Numbered from the stretch's first letter, positions 38,481-51,855 are shown. The stretch: DNA of 64,000 bases from Pempheris klunzingeri (GCF_042242105.1 NC_092019.1:20388828-20452827); one strand, 5' to 3'. The notes: generated from the letters alone by a model not told the origin. Numbers and translations are program-made.

Positions 38481-41400
38481 AGTGTCCCACCGTTTTGGTC
38501 GACCAAACCTCATGGTTGAAGCAGCAGTGAAGGGCAAGAGGCCACGCATCGTGTTGTACAACATCTCAGGGGTGTGTTATCGCATTAATCCTCATTTAGC
38601 ATAAATGCTAAATATGACAAATGATTGTCATTATAACTGAATCAATCTTATATACCAAATATCGTGAATGCACAAGGAATATTAACTTGTACATTTGATG
38701 TAGACGCATCACAATAGAGACACTAAATTTGTTTTAATTAAACGCAGTAATGGCAGTCCACCCAGCACCTCTTCACGTGTTATGATGATAAAGCACATTG
38801 GCACTTTTGAGGACATATGGATCTTCTGGGAGTTTTGATAATGTGGACATGTTTTCTTTGAAATGTAGTGAAGATGTCCACAATGTGCAATTTCAGAAAA
38901 AGCTAATAAGTCTGCTAATAATAAGTATCACTAATCACTAATGCACTTTCACACACAGTGTTTACTTCATTCAGGCCGCGTCTGAATATTTCATTACCGA
39001 GTAATGAAATAAAGGAAAACTAAACCAAATTAATTTCCACATTCTTTGTTAAATGTAAGTTAGTTTGCTCAGCACACTTGTGATGATACATTTACTTTTT
39101 TCCTTCACATTCACTCATGAGAATATATGACCCATTTTCAAGAGGCTGCTGTACAATTTGGATTTTTTTTCTTTCTTATCAAAATTTGTTGATGCGATGC
39201 CCCAATTTCCTGAACATAGGTCATTCACCTTACAACATACTAAACTATACCGTACATTCAAACTTACAGGGAAACTGGTCGACAGCGACTCAAATGACAG
39301 CGCTGGTGACCAGGAAGTACAACAGATTTCACAGCGTAAGAACTCAGTTTTCTTAATCAGTGTTTTTGTTGTTTTTTTTTTACTGACAACAGCTACCAAT
39401 AACACTGATTGGACTTCCATAAATGGTGGCAAATGTTCCCTTTAAAAAAACACAAGTAACTGCTGAGTATGACGCATAGTTTTGAGTTTGTAGGGCGGAT
39501 ATGAAGAAAAACAATAGATGCAATCTGTAATTTGCTTTACTGTTAAACCCTGAGTACAGTATAACCATTATGACTTACAGGGTTAAGTGAAATCGTGGGA
39601 TGGCATTGTTTCAACACGAGGCCTTGAATATCTTCAGATTTGAATGTAAGCATCCGTGATGAGCAGAAGCCGTGATTACAGCAGTTGTGATTGCAGTTAA
39701 CTGCTGTAATTCTCCCTATAGTATAATAGACAGATATGAGAGGATATTTCCAGCAGTGGCTAATGTGGGGTTAGTCACATCTCTAATGTGAATAAGAATC
39801 TAAAGAGGAGACAGCATTCTATTAAGTACAGTACAAGAACCATAATCAAACCTAGCAAAGCTTCATCAGCTCAACTTAGCTTCGGGGTCCTCGACTAATT
39901 TTACTGCTCACTGAGACGTATCGTGTAATACCCAGTGGATGGAGAACACTTCGTTCATTACTGCTGATTAGGAAAAAAAGATCAAGCAAAATATGTCAAC
40001 GCATGATAACCAGTTAATGTATTTTTAATTATTGCCTGCTTTTCTTCTCTCATGTTGATTCCTATTCAGAAACCCGCCACTGCGCACGTTTAATTCCTCC
40101 TCCAGCGGCCGCTTGATTAACAGTTAGCTTCCATTATGTTTTTGAGGATGGCGGAGTGACCGAGCGGGGAAACAGCCGTTAGATTAAAAGTTGAGTGGGT
40201 GAGCTCACTGGCTCGCCACGTGCACCATTCGAAATGAGGCCTCAGCCAGAGAATCATTTTACAATTTAATAAGCTAATAAACGTGATATGGCAAGTAGTT
40301 TCAAGTGCCCTTGGGGGGTCAAGGCACAGTTTACAATCCCATTTAAGAGCTTGTTCTATTACCGCGCTGACAAAGGCCGGCAGGCTCAGAGAGGGAGACG
40401 ACTGCGTTTAAAGGCAGCCTCTGCGATACAGCAGATCGGCTCCCTCAGAGGTCACGCTCAACACAGAGGGGTCAGCCTGAACCAGAGCTGCTGCCGTCTT
40501 CGAGACGGCTCCCCGGTGTCATATTGTTGGGTATTTGACAGCTGCCATGTTAGCGCCTCGTGGGGAAAGACCATCAGATTCGGTTTAAACACCTCAGCAC
40601 TCTCATACCAAAGCAAAGGCCGGACAGCTCCCCTGATCAGAGACTGACATTTAATTGCTTCAAGTTGAGATGTAATAACCGTTCTTATTAGTGCATCAAA
40701 GAGGAAACACAGAGGCAATATACTGTGTAAACAAGCATCCAAAATCATCTGGAAAGAATCATTGAATTTTCTTCCAGATTTCATAATTTTTTTGTTGAGC
40801 TCTTTCGAAACAGCCCTAAATTCAAACACCCAACACATTTCTTCCCATAACTGGGCCCCATCAGTCATGTGCTTCCTCCTGAAAAATAGTGAAGTTTCAC
40901 AAATTCAAAACAAGGACGTTGCTGCTGTCGCTGCGGCTGCTGCTTGGCTCACACACACATATGTCCTCCAATCTGAGCTGCTTTGAGCCACACCGTTTCA
41001 TCTGGTGCTATCAGGGCTGATGAGAGCCTCTCGTCTTTCTGGGTCTGCTGCAGCTGCTGCGCGGTGAGTGGCAAGCCTCTCTGATGGCTCCGCTTTATCT
41101 TCACATCAAGCGATTTGCTGGTCCTTTCATTTTGATACTCGTGCCAGATTGAAAAGGGAAACTTCATAAAACTTGTTTCTGAATGACACAGGTTCAGGCT
41201 GAAGAGTCGCATCCTGATCCAACTCATGGGCAGCTCAACTTAATTTGATCCAAAACACTTGCTTAATCCGATTTTTTTTTTTTTTTGGCTGCTCTGTATT
41301 GTACTTGTGCCATTTATCATCCTTTGTAGTTTCCTGTCTAATAATGCCAGCAATTTTTTTTTTTTAACAAACATGAAATACTACACATGCTAAGAATCTT

Positions 41401-42745
41401 CAAATATTTTGAGTTTAAAGAGGAATTCGAAAGAGAAGAAATTCCTTTCAGACCTTAAAGACGTTTAACGCCCAAAATGTGTAAAATCAAAACCTATTAA
41501 AGAGTTTCCTAAAAGACTTTGATAGCTTTATTTTGTTACTTTTATTAGCTGTTTTGTCATTGTGACATTCTTCCATATTGCAACAGTGTCACTATGATGT
41601 ACTGTTAGGGTGTAAATTACAGATAACATGTTTATACGCTGGTCATCCATTTAAAAAAAGGATGTGAAACAGATTGCTTTCCTCCTTTTTAGCTTTTTGG
41701 ACTTTCATAACTGCTGACACAGCGGGACACAACTTCTAAGCTCAAATGAACAGTTATATGATGACTGTTAATAGTGTCCAAATCCAAAAAGAAAAATTAA
41801 CGTTATTTTACGCTTATTGAATTTCTTATTTAACACACAGTGCTTAGTGTGAGAATAAAGACCAAAAAAGGGGAAATCGTGGCAAGGCTGTCATTGCACT
41901 CTGTGTCAAGGATATTGCCAAATCCTGAAAGTGGGTGTTTTGTAAACCCCGACAGCAATGGGAAAGGAAACATACAGTGGCCAAAGTGTTTCTCTCTACA
42001 TGGTGACATGACTCACCGAGACACAAATGAATCCAGACAACATATTTGCATCAATGCATTAGGTAACACAATTGGCCAATACACTGAAAAATAGCCAGTT
42101 TTATTTTATTCTGTCTTTATTTTAAGTGTATCAAATTGTGTTTGTTGACAAAGTACACTCTATGTCTAATATCATATCTCCCTCTCTCCTTCTCTTTCTC
42201 TCTTTCTCTCGATTGCCTTTTGTCAGAGCCACAGGCAATTACCTTTTAGTGGTGAGCAGAAATTCTAAAAAGGAAAGGAGGGGGAAATGGAGGCCTTTAT
42301 GCACACAGCTGATAAGGAATGGGGAGAAATTCCATTTTTCTCACGCCGCTTTAACGCAAACATCACCAAATGGAAGCTTATTGTGGGCTGAGGGCAGCGA
42401 TCTCACTGTGAGCTTGAGTGATGGTTACACATCATTAAAGTACCCCTACCCCCGCCCCCCGCTCTCGTGAGGTCGCTTTTAATTTGAAAATCAAGGCACA
42501 ACATTTCTGCCCAAAGGCACAGAGTTGTTTTAGGCCGCAAATATGTGGAAGCAGGACTCGTCTGAATCTAATAAGAAATCCCCTCAATTTTAAAACTTTT
42601 GCTTTTATTGAACTCTATAAAGTCTCTCGCCTGAATCAGTCAGGGAGACCGAGGCCGAGTGTTACAAGAGCAACGGAAGTTTCTCAATGCCGTGGTCTCA
42701 GTTAGGGGCTCTGTTTATCTACGTGTGTCATTCTGTTAACATGCA

Positions 42746-42746
<1 letters not shown>

Positions 42747-42791
<45 letters not shown>
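42747..42791. repeat. (GT)n microsatellite
   Basis: More than 20 GT units. Confidence 0.97.
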
Positions 42792-42793
<2 letters not shown>

Positions 42794-43016
42794 CACGTCT
42801 GTGTGAAATTCATCTCTGATGGAGAAATCAGTATGTGTCATCTGCCGCATGGTCAGATGACACATGAGCTGAGCTCTTAGATTGTAGACCGAGCCTGTAG
42901 GATTTAATAATTACAATTATTAGCAGCATTTTTGTCATTAATACTACCACAAATGAAGCTTGTCTTCATAGATAAAGTATATGGTGGTGAAATATATTGT
43001 GAAATGCCCATAAACC

Positions 43017-43018
<2 letters not shown>

Positions 43019-43055
<37 letters not shown>
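43019..43055. repeat. (GT)n microsatellite
   Basis: About 18 GT units. Confidence 0.97.
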
Positions 43056-43056
<1 letters not shown>

Positions 43057-44247
43057 TTCATTGAATACATGTCCTCCTCATTGAATGGTGTTATGATATC
43101 ACATGTGAAACATAATTTCTGGATGTTAGTTTTTATTAGCAAATTCACTTCTTTATTTCTATTTATCATCATTATTAGGGAAAACCCGATTTCCTGATTT
43201 CTGTCAATCAGCTATCTCATTAGTTAAAATGTTCAACTGTTTCAGCATTATTCCAGACTGATAACCGTTTGCTCTTTCCTCCCATACAGCACAGAGACAC
43301 AGGGCATGTCTGTGAGGGCATGTCTGTGCCTTGTTGGTGTCGGTGTGTGAGCCAGCAACTGAGATTCAGCGAATCTTAATCTTTCACGGTTGTGTAATGG
43401 TGAGTATTTTAAAAACCGCAGTCCTCAAAATGAACTTCAGCTTCGCATCATCTTGTGCTTGTAACGCGAGCTCTCCCGCTGATTCTCAAATTTAACAGGC
43501 AGGATGTTGGCTTTATAGCAGAAGCACAATATGCTGGAGAAGTGCTATTATCTACCTGCTTAGTTTACAAGCTCCTCTGCTCATTAGACACGACCAATCA
43601 TGGATGCGAATGCCCAACAAGGCTGGTTACCATGGAACAAGTGGCAATTACAATCTTCCTGTCTGCTTGTAGGAGTTTTATTCCTCTAATAGAATGGCGT
43701 AAGAGGAGAGATACAGTGTGTGCCGACAGCACGTTTGTTTATTCTGCCCACAGAGAATTTAGATTTCATTTTGTAACAGCAAGCACAGCATTAAATGTCA
43801 AATACTCTGTGTGTTCGTGGTGCGTAAATGTGGACCCAAGCTGTCGCGAATGTTGATTTCAATGTTCATCAGCGTGACATGTGCCAGCGTAGGGTCCTGA
43901 AAATACGCTCTGCAAACACCATACCCAGGCAGCAGTGGGAGTTTTTATTTTCTCTGCTATTGTGCTAGTGGATGCCTTCTCTAACCGTTTCTTGATATTC
44001 AAATATCATGCATTATGGAGATCACACCCTTGCTCGCATCAACCTGCCATACCAAACACTTAAAATACCACCGTGATGATTTCTTTTGGAGCGACGGGTG
44101 TTATCACCCTCAGTAGCTACCACCTCACACAATGCGGCATGTCACTGGGAAGGAATAGCAATTCAGATATTGTTTTGATAGGGAATGAAAGTTTGTAATT
44201 TAAGAATAATGTATTTCTTTTTGGCTGCCTAACAGGTTTTTATCATC

Positions 44248-47200
44248 ATGATATCCACATGGATGTCAGTGATTGTCATGCTGGTGGCATTTGTGAATGG
44301 AGCCAGAAATGGTGAGTGTTGTTCTCACAATGAAATAGCAAATCTAAATGGCAAAACCTAACTAGCAGTTACAAACACGCCTTCCCTTCCTTCGCCTTGG
44401 GGATTCTGTCCAAACTAGATATAACGCTTTGGCTTAATTAACATAAGTAATCGTTTATGAAAGAGTGGGCTTTTTCCAATTAAGATTCTTTTCAACATGC
44501 CACACTTGAATTCATTTTCTCATTGTCAGAGGATGACATGCAGCCGTGTGCCAAAGTGGAAACGTCCAGTTCAGTGGTGCCTCTGGGTTCACCTGTCACA
44601 GCCATGTGTGTCATCAGAGATGACTGCCCTCTGCTCGTTGGAAAAGCTGTTCGCATAGAGTGGCTCCTCGGCGATCGCTTTCTCCCCAGCAGCCCCGTGG
44701 CCAATGAGAGCATCACGGTTTCCGAGGTTGTTATACCGAGCTTCAATCACACCAGGGCGTTCCTCACCTGCTGTGTCCAGGCATCTCCTGTTCAAGTAGT
44801 AGGAGGAGTGGAGATCAGAGCTGGATGTGAGAAAGATTTTTAACTTCTTGTGCATGTTTGTTCATTAATAATCAGAAGAACTCATGTCCCACCAGTGGAG
44901 ACCAAAACCGGGAATGTTTGGTAAATTACCTTTTTTTTACCTCGAAGTAAGAGGAAATAAAACATAGAAAATAAAACTAACATTTCTTTTTTTCTAAAGC
45001 CATCAAAGAGATCTGGCACATTTTGGTATTGGTGTTTTAGAGGTTTACAGCTAAAGCAGAGAAGATTGATGTCAAAGGTTAATGCATCGCATCAAAAAGA
45101 AGGTGCACTTTATAATTATAACATTCCTTTGCCCAAGAAAACATTAAAGAAACCGCAAAACAACAAATTCTACTCAAAAAATGACAAAAAGTGCATAAAA
45201 TTAGCAGAAATTTGGCTTTTATTTCTATTATGTTTGTCAGGGACCAAGTAGGCTACAAAACACTGATGACAAAATGCTTTTTAACAGATATATCTGCAAG
45301 CTAGTCTCCATCTGCAGAGGAAACACTACTACTGATTAAATACTAGAAACATTCATACATACATATCATTTCACCCTGTGCGTTATAAATACTTGATTCC
45401 CATCTAGTGCACTAGTCCACTAGTCCCACAGGTGCCAGTGGATGAAATCCACAGGCCAGCTGGGTAAATGTGGGTATGGAAAGTAAGTAAAGAGCACTTT
45501 CCGTGAAAAAATCCATAAAAAGCAACTTGTTTTTTCACCTATAGATCCACCAGAGGCACCACAAAACCTCCGCTGTCAGACAAACCTCACCACCCCCAGC
45601 ACCCTGACCTGCAGCTGGGACCCTGGACAGCAGGAGACCCACCTAATCACAAAGTACACCCTCCACACAGAGATACGGTAATATTCAATTTCATCTACCA
45701 GGAATACACTGACGCATTTACCAGAAAGCAAAAAATCTTTTTGCTTGTCAGGAATGTTTGTGTCATTTACACAACATGTCTGCAAGTTGTGCAATTGGGT
45801 TTCCCATATCATGATTTCCTCATTTCAGGGATACAAACGAGAACCACGCGTATGAGCTGCAACCACGAGTCCACCGCTATACCATCCCTCGCTCTGGCTT
45901 TGTCCTATTCTCAAAAATGGAAATATATGTGAAGGCGGTGAATGAACTTGGAGAAGCATCCTCAGTGCCGATCACTCTGGAGCCCGTCAGTGCAGGTGAA
46001 GAATACCGACAATATGCATTTATTGAATTTTTTCTCTAATAGTTTCTGTTATGGGCAAGCAGTAACCTCCATCAAAATGTCATTTACCTGCCGTTCTCCC
46101 TTTTTTTTTTGATAAATCATGTCTCTGTTGTCATGAACAAACCTTAAAGGGCAATTGCACTTATTTTACAGTTTATTTATTTACTTATTTTTTAGAACTA
46201 CTGTGAGCGTGACAGTGTTATAAGGGTGCGATGATAAATTGGTGCAGTATTATTTTAATTCTGCACATCTATTTTTTTTTTCTTACAATGTACTGAGGCC
46301 ACAGTTTGTGCCTTTCATATATTCACATTTGAGTCAAGTCACCAAATACTGACCACCTTTCAAAAACTCATAAGTTATTTACAGAATCCTCTGCGTTCAA
46401 ACCATACACATGACAAAATATTACACATACTGCCAGATGAAAAAGATTTTTATCCCATTTCCCAACTTGTGACATATATTTTTACTCTTTTGTACTACAA
46501 TGAAGAACATAACATGTTGTTTTGGATGAAAATATAAAATAACACAATGTAACACCAATACTGACAAATACAACTGATGATAAAGCTCTTTGATTTTGTT
46601 TCATGTTGTACAATTTAAATGAGGAAATATGTCTACTCCAGCCAACATGTTCATTTGGATTAGAAAAACATTTCCAAAACTGGTGTTGCAGCTTTTCTTT
46701 TTTCTTATTTTGTAGAGGACAGTTTTGTTTTTTTTCCAGATGGTTAGTTGTAAAGCATTCAGGTGAGCTTCAGACAAGTGTTGTTAAATTATCTCCTGGA
46801 GTTTTCAAAGATTCCCAGATATTTATTTTTCAGAAAAACTGCCGCTTAGCTTTGTGACTCCAATGTGATGGTGAGATAAGAGAGGCACAAACTGGGGTTA
46901 AATCTAATGTGAACATTTTCTGCACACATTAGAAAACCGAGTTGTAAAAAAAAACAAACACCAGAATTGTAATGAAAAAACAAAAACATCTAATTTACAT
47001 CGGGGCTTTTGCTTTGTTTAACTCCAGCTAAGTTTGACCCACCAACCATTCTGAAGGTCCAAGCGGTGCCTAAAAGGTACGGCTGCCTGAAGCTGAGCTG
47101 GAGTTTATCTCAGCACCAGGCCTGGATGCTTGACCGCCTGAACCTGGAAATCCAACTTAAGACTTCTAACAGCGGCCAATGGAGTGAACCAGTCAGTAAA

Positions 47201-50200
47201 ATCCACTCTGATATCAATATAAACTGAAAACTTTGTCGGTTAATTTTTGATACAGTAGCTACAAGCAAATAGTACTATACAGTAATCTGCTTGACATTCA
47301 ATCATATGCATGCCTGGAGTCATATCTGTATGTGCTCTTAGATCCCAGTGAGCCGGGTCAGGCCAACCAGACCTGTGGACCAGTGTCGTCTCCTCCATGG
47401 GACTCAGTATCTCGTCCAGGTTCGAGTCAGATACCAGCAGAGCCCCTGGAGTGAATGGAGCAGCAGCCAGTCTGGAGTCACCTTGGAGAGTGGTAGGGCT
47501 TTAGATCAATTCGAGAGGCACAATCACTCACCTTCCAATCTATTGCCTTTTCTTCCATTTCGCGGCCTTTTCAATATATGCTAATGTCATGTTCTACATC
47601 TCACATTGCTCTGCTCCGTAGCTCAGGCTGAATTGACGTATTGAGCTCTGCTGCGCACTCTGGCAGTGAATCCATAGACCTGTCTCGTATGAGAAAAGTT
47701 TTATTTTTGAGAGAGTGAGAAGAGAAGTGGAGGCTTTTGACAAGCCGGTTATCTGACAGCCATCTCTTTCTTTTCAGCTCCCACTGGACGCCTAGACTGG
47801 TGGATGAAGGTATCAGGGGATCACATGCGCAACATACACTTGTTTTGGAAGGTACACACCTCACACATGTTGTTTGACACCTGTCACGAACTGATGTATT
47901 GTTTGTTATCTCTCTGGCTGAGGGTGTGAGGTCTTCCTCTAAAATATCTTCTCGCCTTTTTTTTTTTTTTTTTTCAGCCATCAAAACAGTTCCGTGGCAA
48001 CAGCCAAAACGTCTCATACATTGTCTCCGTGCAAAAGTTTCCAGGTGAAACGGGAAAGGTTTGCTTTACAATGGAGAATTATTGTACATTCCAGCTTCCC
48101 AGGACAACGAAGAAAGTGTATTTGAGTGCTGTAAATGCAGCAGGAAAGTCCCCACCTACTGAAATTCGGATTTACATGCTTAAAGGTAATATTTGTATCC
48201 ATAAACCTGCTTAAGCTGGCTCAGAAAATGGTTCAGGTGTGATACGGTTTTTCTCACAATGTGTATGCTGTGTTTTGTTTCTATAGCTCATACGGCGATA
48301 TCAAACGTCTCAGTCACTCCTCTTGATGACAGAGCCCTGCTGGTCCGGTGGAGAGGCCTGGTTTCTTCCAGTCTCACCGGTTTTGTGGTGGAATGGAGAC
48401 CTTCGTTAACAGCAAACCCCTCTCTCATCCAGTTTGAAATAACTGACAGAAACCAGACCAGCCTTGTTGTAACAGGTATGTTTTATAGTATTTGTAGCAC
48501 AGGTTTTAGGTGTCCTGCTTACTTTACAGACCTTTTATTTGGTTTTCTTAATCTGGTCTTCATCCTTTACCACGAGAATTCCCTCTCATGCAACATCTTC
48601 TTTTTCCTGTGCGTGCCCCGCCTGTACATACTGTTAGGAGCTTATGGGAACTGATACACTCTAACCTCTTCACTCCCATCAATAGGCAGCTTTGAGCCCT
48701 ACAAGCCCTACGGGATCTCTGTCTATCCTAGGTTTAAGGATGGGATAGGCCATTCTCAGACTGTTAATGCCTACTCGAGACAAAAGGGTAAGTCACCAAA
48801 GACACGAAGAGGATCACACAAAGAGCAGGCAGGGGTGTGAGAGTCGGGCTGCATTAACTTTGAAGAAGTGAGGAAAGAGTTTGCCACATGAGTAACAAAA
48901 ACATATATATTGTGCAATCGATCAGAAACAGTTGATATATGATGGAATAACGCCCTCTTGTGGATAGAAATGAATAATTATTTTTGCTGGCCAGAAGGTT
49001 TCAATTCATGTCAAGCCAAATCAGTTTTATCTACATAGCCCAATATCAAAAATCACAAATTTGCCTCAAGGAGCCTTCACAATCTCTCAACCCTAAGAGC
49101 CTCGATTCATGAGGATAACAAGTCATATTTCTTTTTAAAGCTCCATCCATGGTTCCAAAATTAAGAATGAAAAAGATCTGGCAGTCGCATATTGAGCTCA
49201 CCTGGGATGAAATACCATTAGACCAAAGGAACGGAATAATCAAGAGCTGCAAAGTCTTCTACTGGGATGAAAAGGGAGTCATTAATGGTAGGTTAAGGAC
49301 CTCAATTTTCTTTTCTATTCTGAAACCTTCTTTTTACGGTCTTGAATCATATCTGATGTCTGACTTTTCTTTCAGTTGTGAATGCTGACCCAAATGAGAG
49401 GAGGGTGGTCCTGACAAACCTCAACACCGTGTCTCTGTATGAGGCTTTCATGATGGTTAGCACGTTTGGTGGGAGCCTGAATGGGTCAACAATTCATTTT
49501 GAAATCGAGCCCTTTGGTTGGTACCATTATTTGGCAGATTGGCCCTCTAGAAACATGACACGGAGATGCAGCTATTTCATTTACGATTACGTATTTCTCT
49601 CCTCTCAGATGCGGTTGTTGTTGTGATGATTGCAACTGCGGCTGGTGTTGGACTGTCATTGTTGATTATCTTCGCAGTCTTGATTTGCTCCTCCAACCAC
49701 AAAAGGTGCGATCATTGCCACGCTTGTCTTAAGCTGTGAAACTGTGATGTCATTTCTTCTCAAAATATTCTTTTTTTTTCTTGCAGGTTGAAGGGACATT
49801 TCTGGCCAGTTGTTCCAGATCCAGCTAACAGCAGCATCAAGAGATGGACATCAGACTCAACACAGGTACCAAAAATGAATCTGCGCAACATAAAATGCTT
49901 TTAAGCGATAACCCCCTTCAGGTTAAAGCTGCAGTAATCTATATTTTCATACTAACAATGGATCAAATGACTACTTGTAATGTGAGAGGGATCACTCAGA
50001 ATGATGAGCCCAGAGAGAATTATCACCAACTCCACAGTTCCTCTCTGCTCTACGACGTGTTTTAGCATCTTTCGGCTCGTTGTTTCGGTTCTACAACCCA
50101 CAATTTTTCTGTTTTGATTTAGTCTCAGTGCTCTCCTCAACCGAAATTCCAGCCAGGCAGCAAAGTTAGTGGCTAGCTGGTGAACATAATGGAGCATTCA

Positions 50201-51007
50201 GGAGCGAACGAGTCCGATATTTCTTGTAGTTGGAGTCGGAGACCAAAACAGAGCTATAAAGAGAGAGAATAACGGACTTGGATATAGGATAACGTTGCTT
50301 CATGTCTGTAGCGTGTGTAAACAAACAACTGTGTGCTAACACATTCACCATCACTTTATATTGTATGTCAATGTCGTGTTTACAGTTCGTTCCACAGCCC
50401 CCAAGCAGACAAAAAAAAAGCTGTTAATGCCACTTCAACTAGCATATATACAAGCGCAGTTCCTATACTTTGTTATTTACTAATTACAGACATTGATGAA
50501 TGAATTATTTTCCTGTCTTCGCAGGATTCCCATTTTGCCTCGGACAACGAGGAGCCCAATCCAATACATCTGTCCCACCTCAGCTTCCTGGACCTCCATA
50601 TGAAACTAAGCAAAGAGGACGATGACCCCTGGTTAAACAGTGCAGAGGACACCAGCGACCTGGGAGAGTCCATCTGTGGTTCACCATTCATCCCTGGATA
50701 CTCCGGTTCCAACAGCGACTCTGTTCCTTACGCCACCGTAATCTTCCCTGGTCCATGCAACAGCCCTGCACCTCAAGGAGCTCACGTCTACCTGCGTTCT
50801 GAGTCCACACAGCCTCTCTTGGAGGCCGAGGAATCCTTCAGTCCAAAGTGCTACCAGAATATGGCAACCGATGGGATGCCGAGGGAGCAATGTTTTTTTG
50901 GGCCGTGCCACGATGGTGTAACCGAAGAAGGGGAAGACCCAGACATTCTGTGGGACGACTTTCCTTTTCTACGGGCATTAGCCATGAATGAAACTCAAAA
51001 TGACTAA
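44248..51007 (+). CDS. csf3r: Granulocyte colony-stimulating factor receptor (15 coding exons)
   Basis: Class I cytokine receptor on myeloid cells; binding of G-CSF drives JAK-STAT signalling for neutrophil production. My coding exons are 44248-44311, 44530-44826, 45545-45677, 45829-45995, 47028-47191, 47342-47492, 47778-47851, 47978-48185, 48287-48475, 48686-48787, 49141-49287, 49376-49516, 49609-49705, 49787-49865 and 50525-51007. All have GT-AG borders and matching phases and give 831 codons, close to the mammalian length. Order: signal peptide (about 1-20), Ig-like domain (22-120), cytokine-binding module (121-325) with RCQTNLTTPSTLTCSW and WSEWS (311-315), three FNIII domains (326-612), membrane helix (about 615-638), then box 1 (FWPVVPDPANSSIKRW). 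The tail keeps YLRSESTQPLL, SPKCYQNM and CFFGP, diagnostic of CSF3R over other gp130-like receptors. YxxQ is absent. An acceptor at 44235 just before the ATG implies an upstream untranslated exon. Confidence 0.95.
45996..47027 (+). other. csf3r intron 4, longest intron of the gene
   Basis: About 1 kb of AT-rich sequence with no recognised repeat. Open frames here are chance. The other csf3r introns are mostly short. Confidence 0.75.
49014..49135 (+). repeat. Common fish interspersed repeat in csf3r intron 10
   Basis: The words CAGTTTTATCTACATAGCCC, AATATCAAAAATCACAAATT, TGCCTCAAGGAGCCTTCACA and CCTCGATTCATGAGG match a repeat very frequent in spiny-rayed fish (consensus words 'atagcccaatatcacaaatc' and 'tgcctcaaggggctttac'). 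It ends a few bases before the acceptor of exon 11, so this exon's branch-point region lies in or next to repeat sequence. Confidence 0.7.
49915..50360. repeat. Probable interspersed repeat in csf3r intron 14
   Basis: The intron contains 'aaagctgcagtaatctatat', 'acgtgttttagcatctttcg', 'gctcgttgtttcggttctac' and 'agaccaaaacagagctataa', words I associate with common fish repeats. Ends are not defined; assignment is from memory. Confidence 0.4.
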
Positions 51008-51310
51008 AAGTGCTTTGCTGATTGAAAGAGTAACCGCTTTGCAAAAACAACGAGCATGTAGATCTGAGTTTGTGCAGTGAGCCAAGCGTAAAGAAATTGA
51101 TCCAGCATCACACCCTGCTGTAAATGTATGACACATTTAATCAATAATCAATAATCGCTTATTGACTATAATTTCCATGCTTTGTCTGTACCACACTTTG
51201 TACATATGTCACCTTTTTTACAATACTTTTACAACTTTTTTACTGAGGAGAAAAATCTTATTGTGGGCTATTTGTTTCTGTCTGAATTAGAAGCAGGCCA
51301 TTTTTGTTTG

Positions 51311-51316
51311 ATTAAA
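51311..51316 (+). other. Probable csf3r poly(A) signal ATTAAA
   Basis: ATTAAA occurs about 300 bases after the stop codon. No AATAAA was noticed between the stop and this point. Confidence 0.5.
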
Positions 51317-51833
51317 AGACCATATCCTCTTCATGCTGCTCTGATTTTCGTTAAATTGTAGATTTATTCCATTTCTCTCCCCTTCTCTCTTCTCTCCCCT
51401 TTTCCTTTGTCATTTCCCATCCCTGGTAGCGAAGAAAGAGTGGGCTGGATCTATCAGAACATCTGGCCCAGATGAGGCAACACACAGGCCCAGTAACAAC
51501 ATGGGGCATCAAGTCATTATAACAATACAATACATGGACACAAATACTGAAAACACAACCAACTCAACCTGAAACACCATTGTCCCTTACATTTCTGCAA
51601 AAACCCTCAAAGATACAGTGTTCGATGATTGAGTCATTTAACAAACTACCTTAAAATAAGATCAAGTAAAGCGACAAAGGCTCCCAAACACGGTTTACTG
51701 TTGTTTTTTCATGACAAAAACCAGAATTAAGCTTCCCACATTTGTCCCATCGATGTGTTCTGGGTTTGTCAGCATAGCCTAGAAAAAATATTCCCCCATT
51801 CTCACCATCCTCACTCGGCTAGTTTGGTCTACT
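51317..51833. other. Short intergenic region between csf3r and mrps15
   Basis: Only about 500 bases separate the likely csf3r poly(A) site from the mrps15 promoter. A CT-rich tract lies near 51375-51420. Confidence 0.6.
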
Positions 51834-51855
51834 CAAAATGGCGGCCCGCGTGTAG
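51834..51855 (+). promoter_or_regulatory. YY1-like element / short upstream ORF of mrps15
   Basis: CAAAATGGCGGC (51834-51845) matches the YY1 motif AANATGGCGGC, frequent just downstream of the start site in housekeeping and mitochondrial ribosomal protein genes. The ATG inside it also opens a five-codon upstream ORF (MAARV, stop 51853-51855) about 110 bases before the main start. The motif is visible; its use is inferred. Confidence 0.55.

Larger units (their letters stand above)
38570..44235. other. Upstream intergenic region of csf3r, possible regulatory DNA
   Basis: No supported exon. The stretch 40,080-40,680 is less AT-rich than its surroundings and free of recognised repeats, with low stop density on both strands, so it may be regulatory. 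A similar repeat-free stretch runs from about 42,210 to 42,720. The csf3r promoter and 5' untranslated exon(s) should lie somewhere in the last few kilobases, but I could not fix them from sequence. GT microsatellites are at 42747-42791 and 43019-43055. Confidence 0.4.

Noticed and set aside
40458..40868. 136-codon minus-strand open frame opposite a 119-codon plus-strand frame
   Set aside because: Both strands are open because stops are rare here; neither has coding character.
44589..44855. Minus-strand open frames opposite csf3r exon 2
   Set aside because: They are antisense shadows of a real exon that joins in phase with its neighbours on the plus strand.
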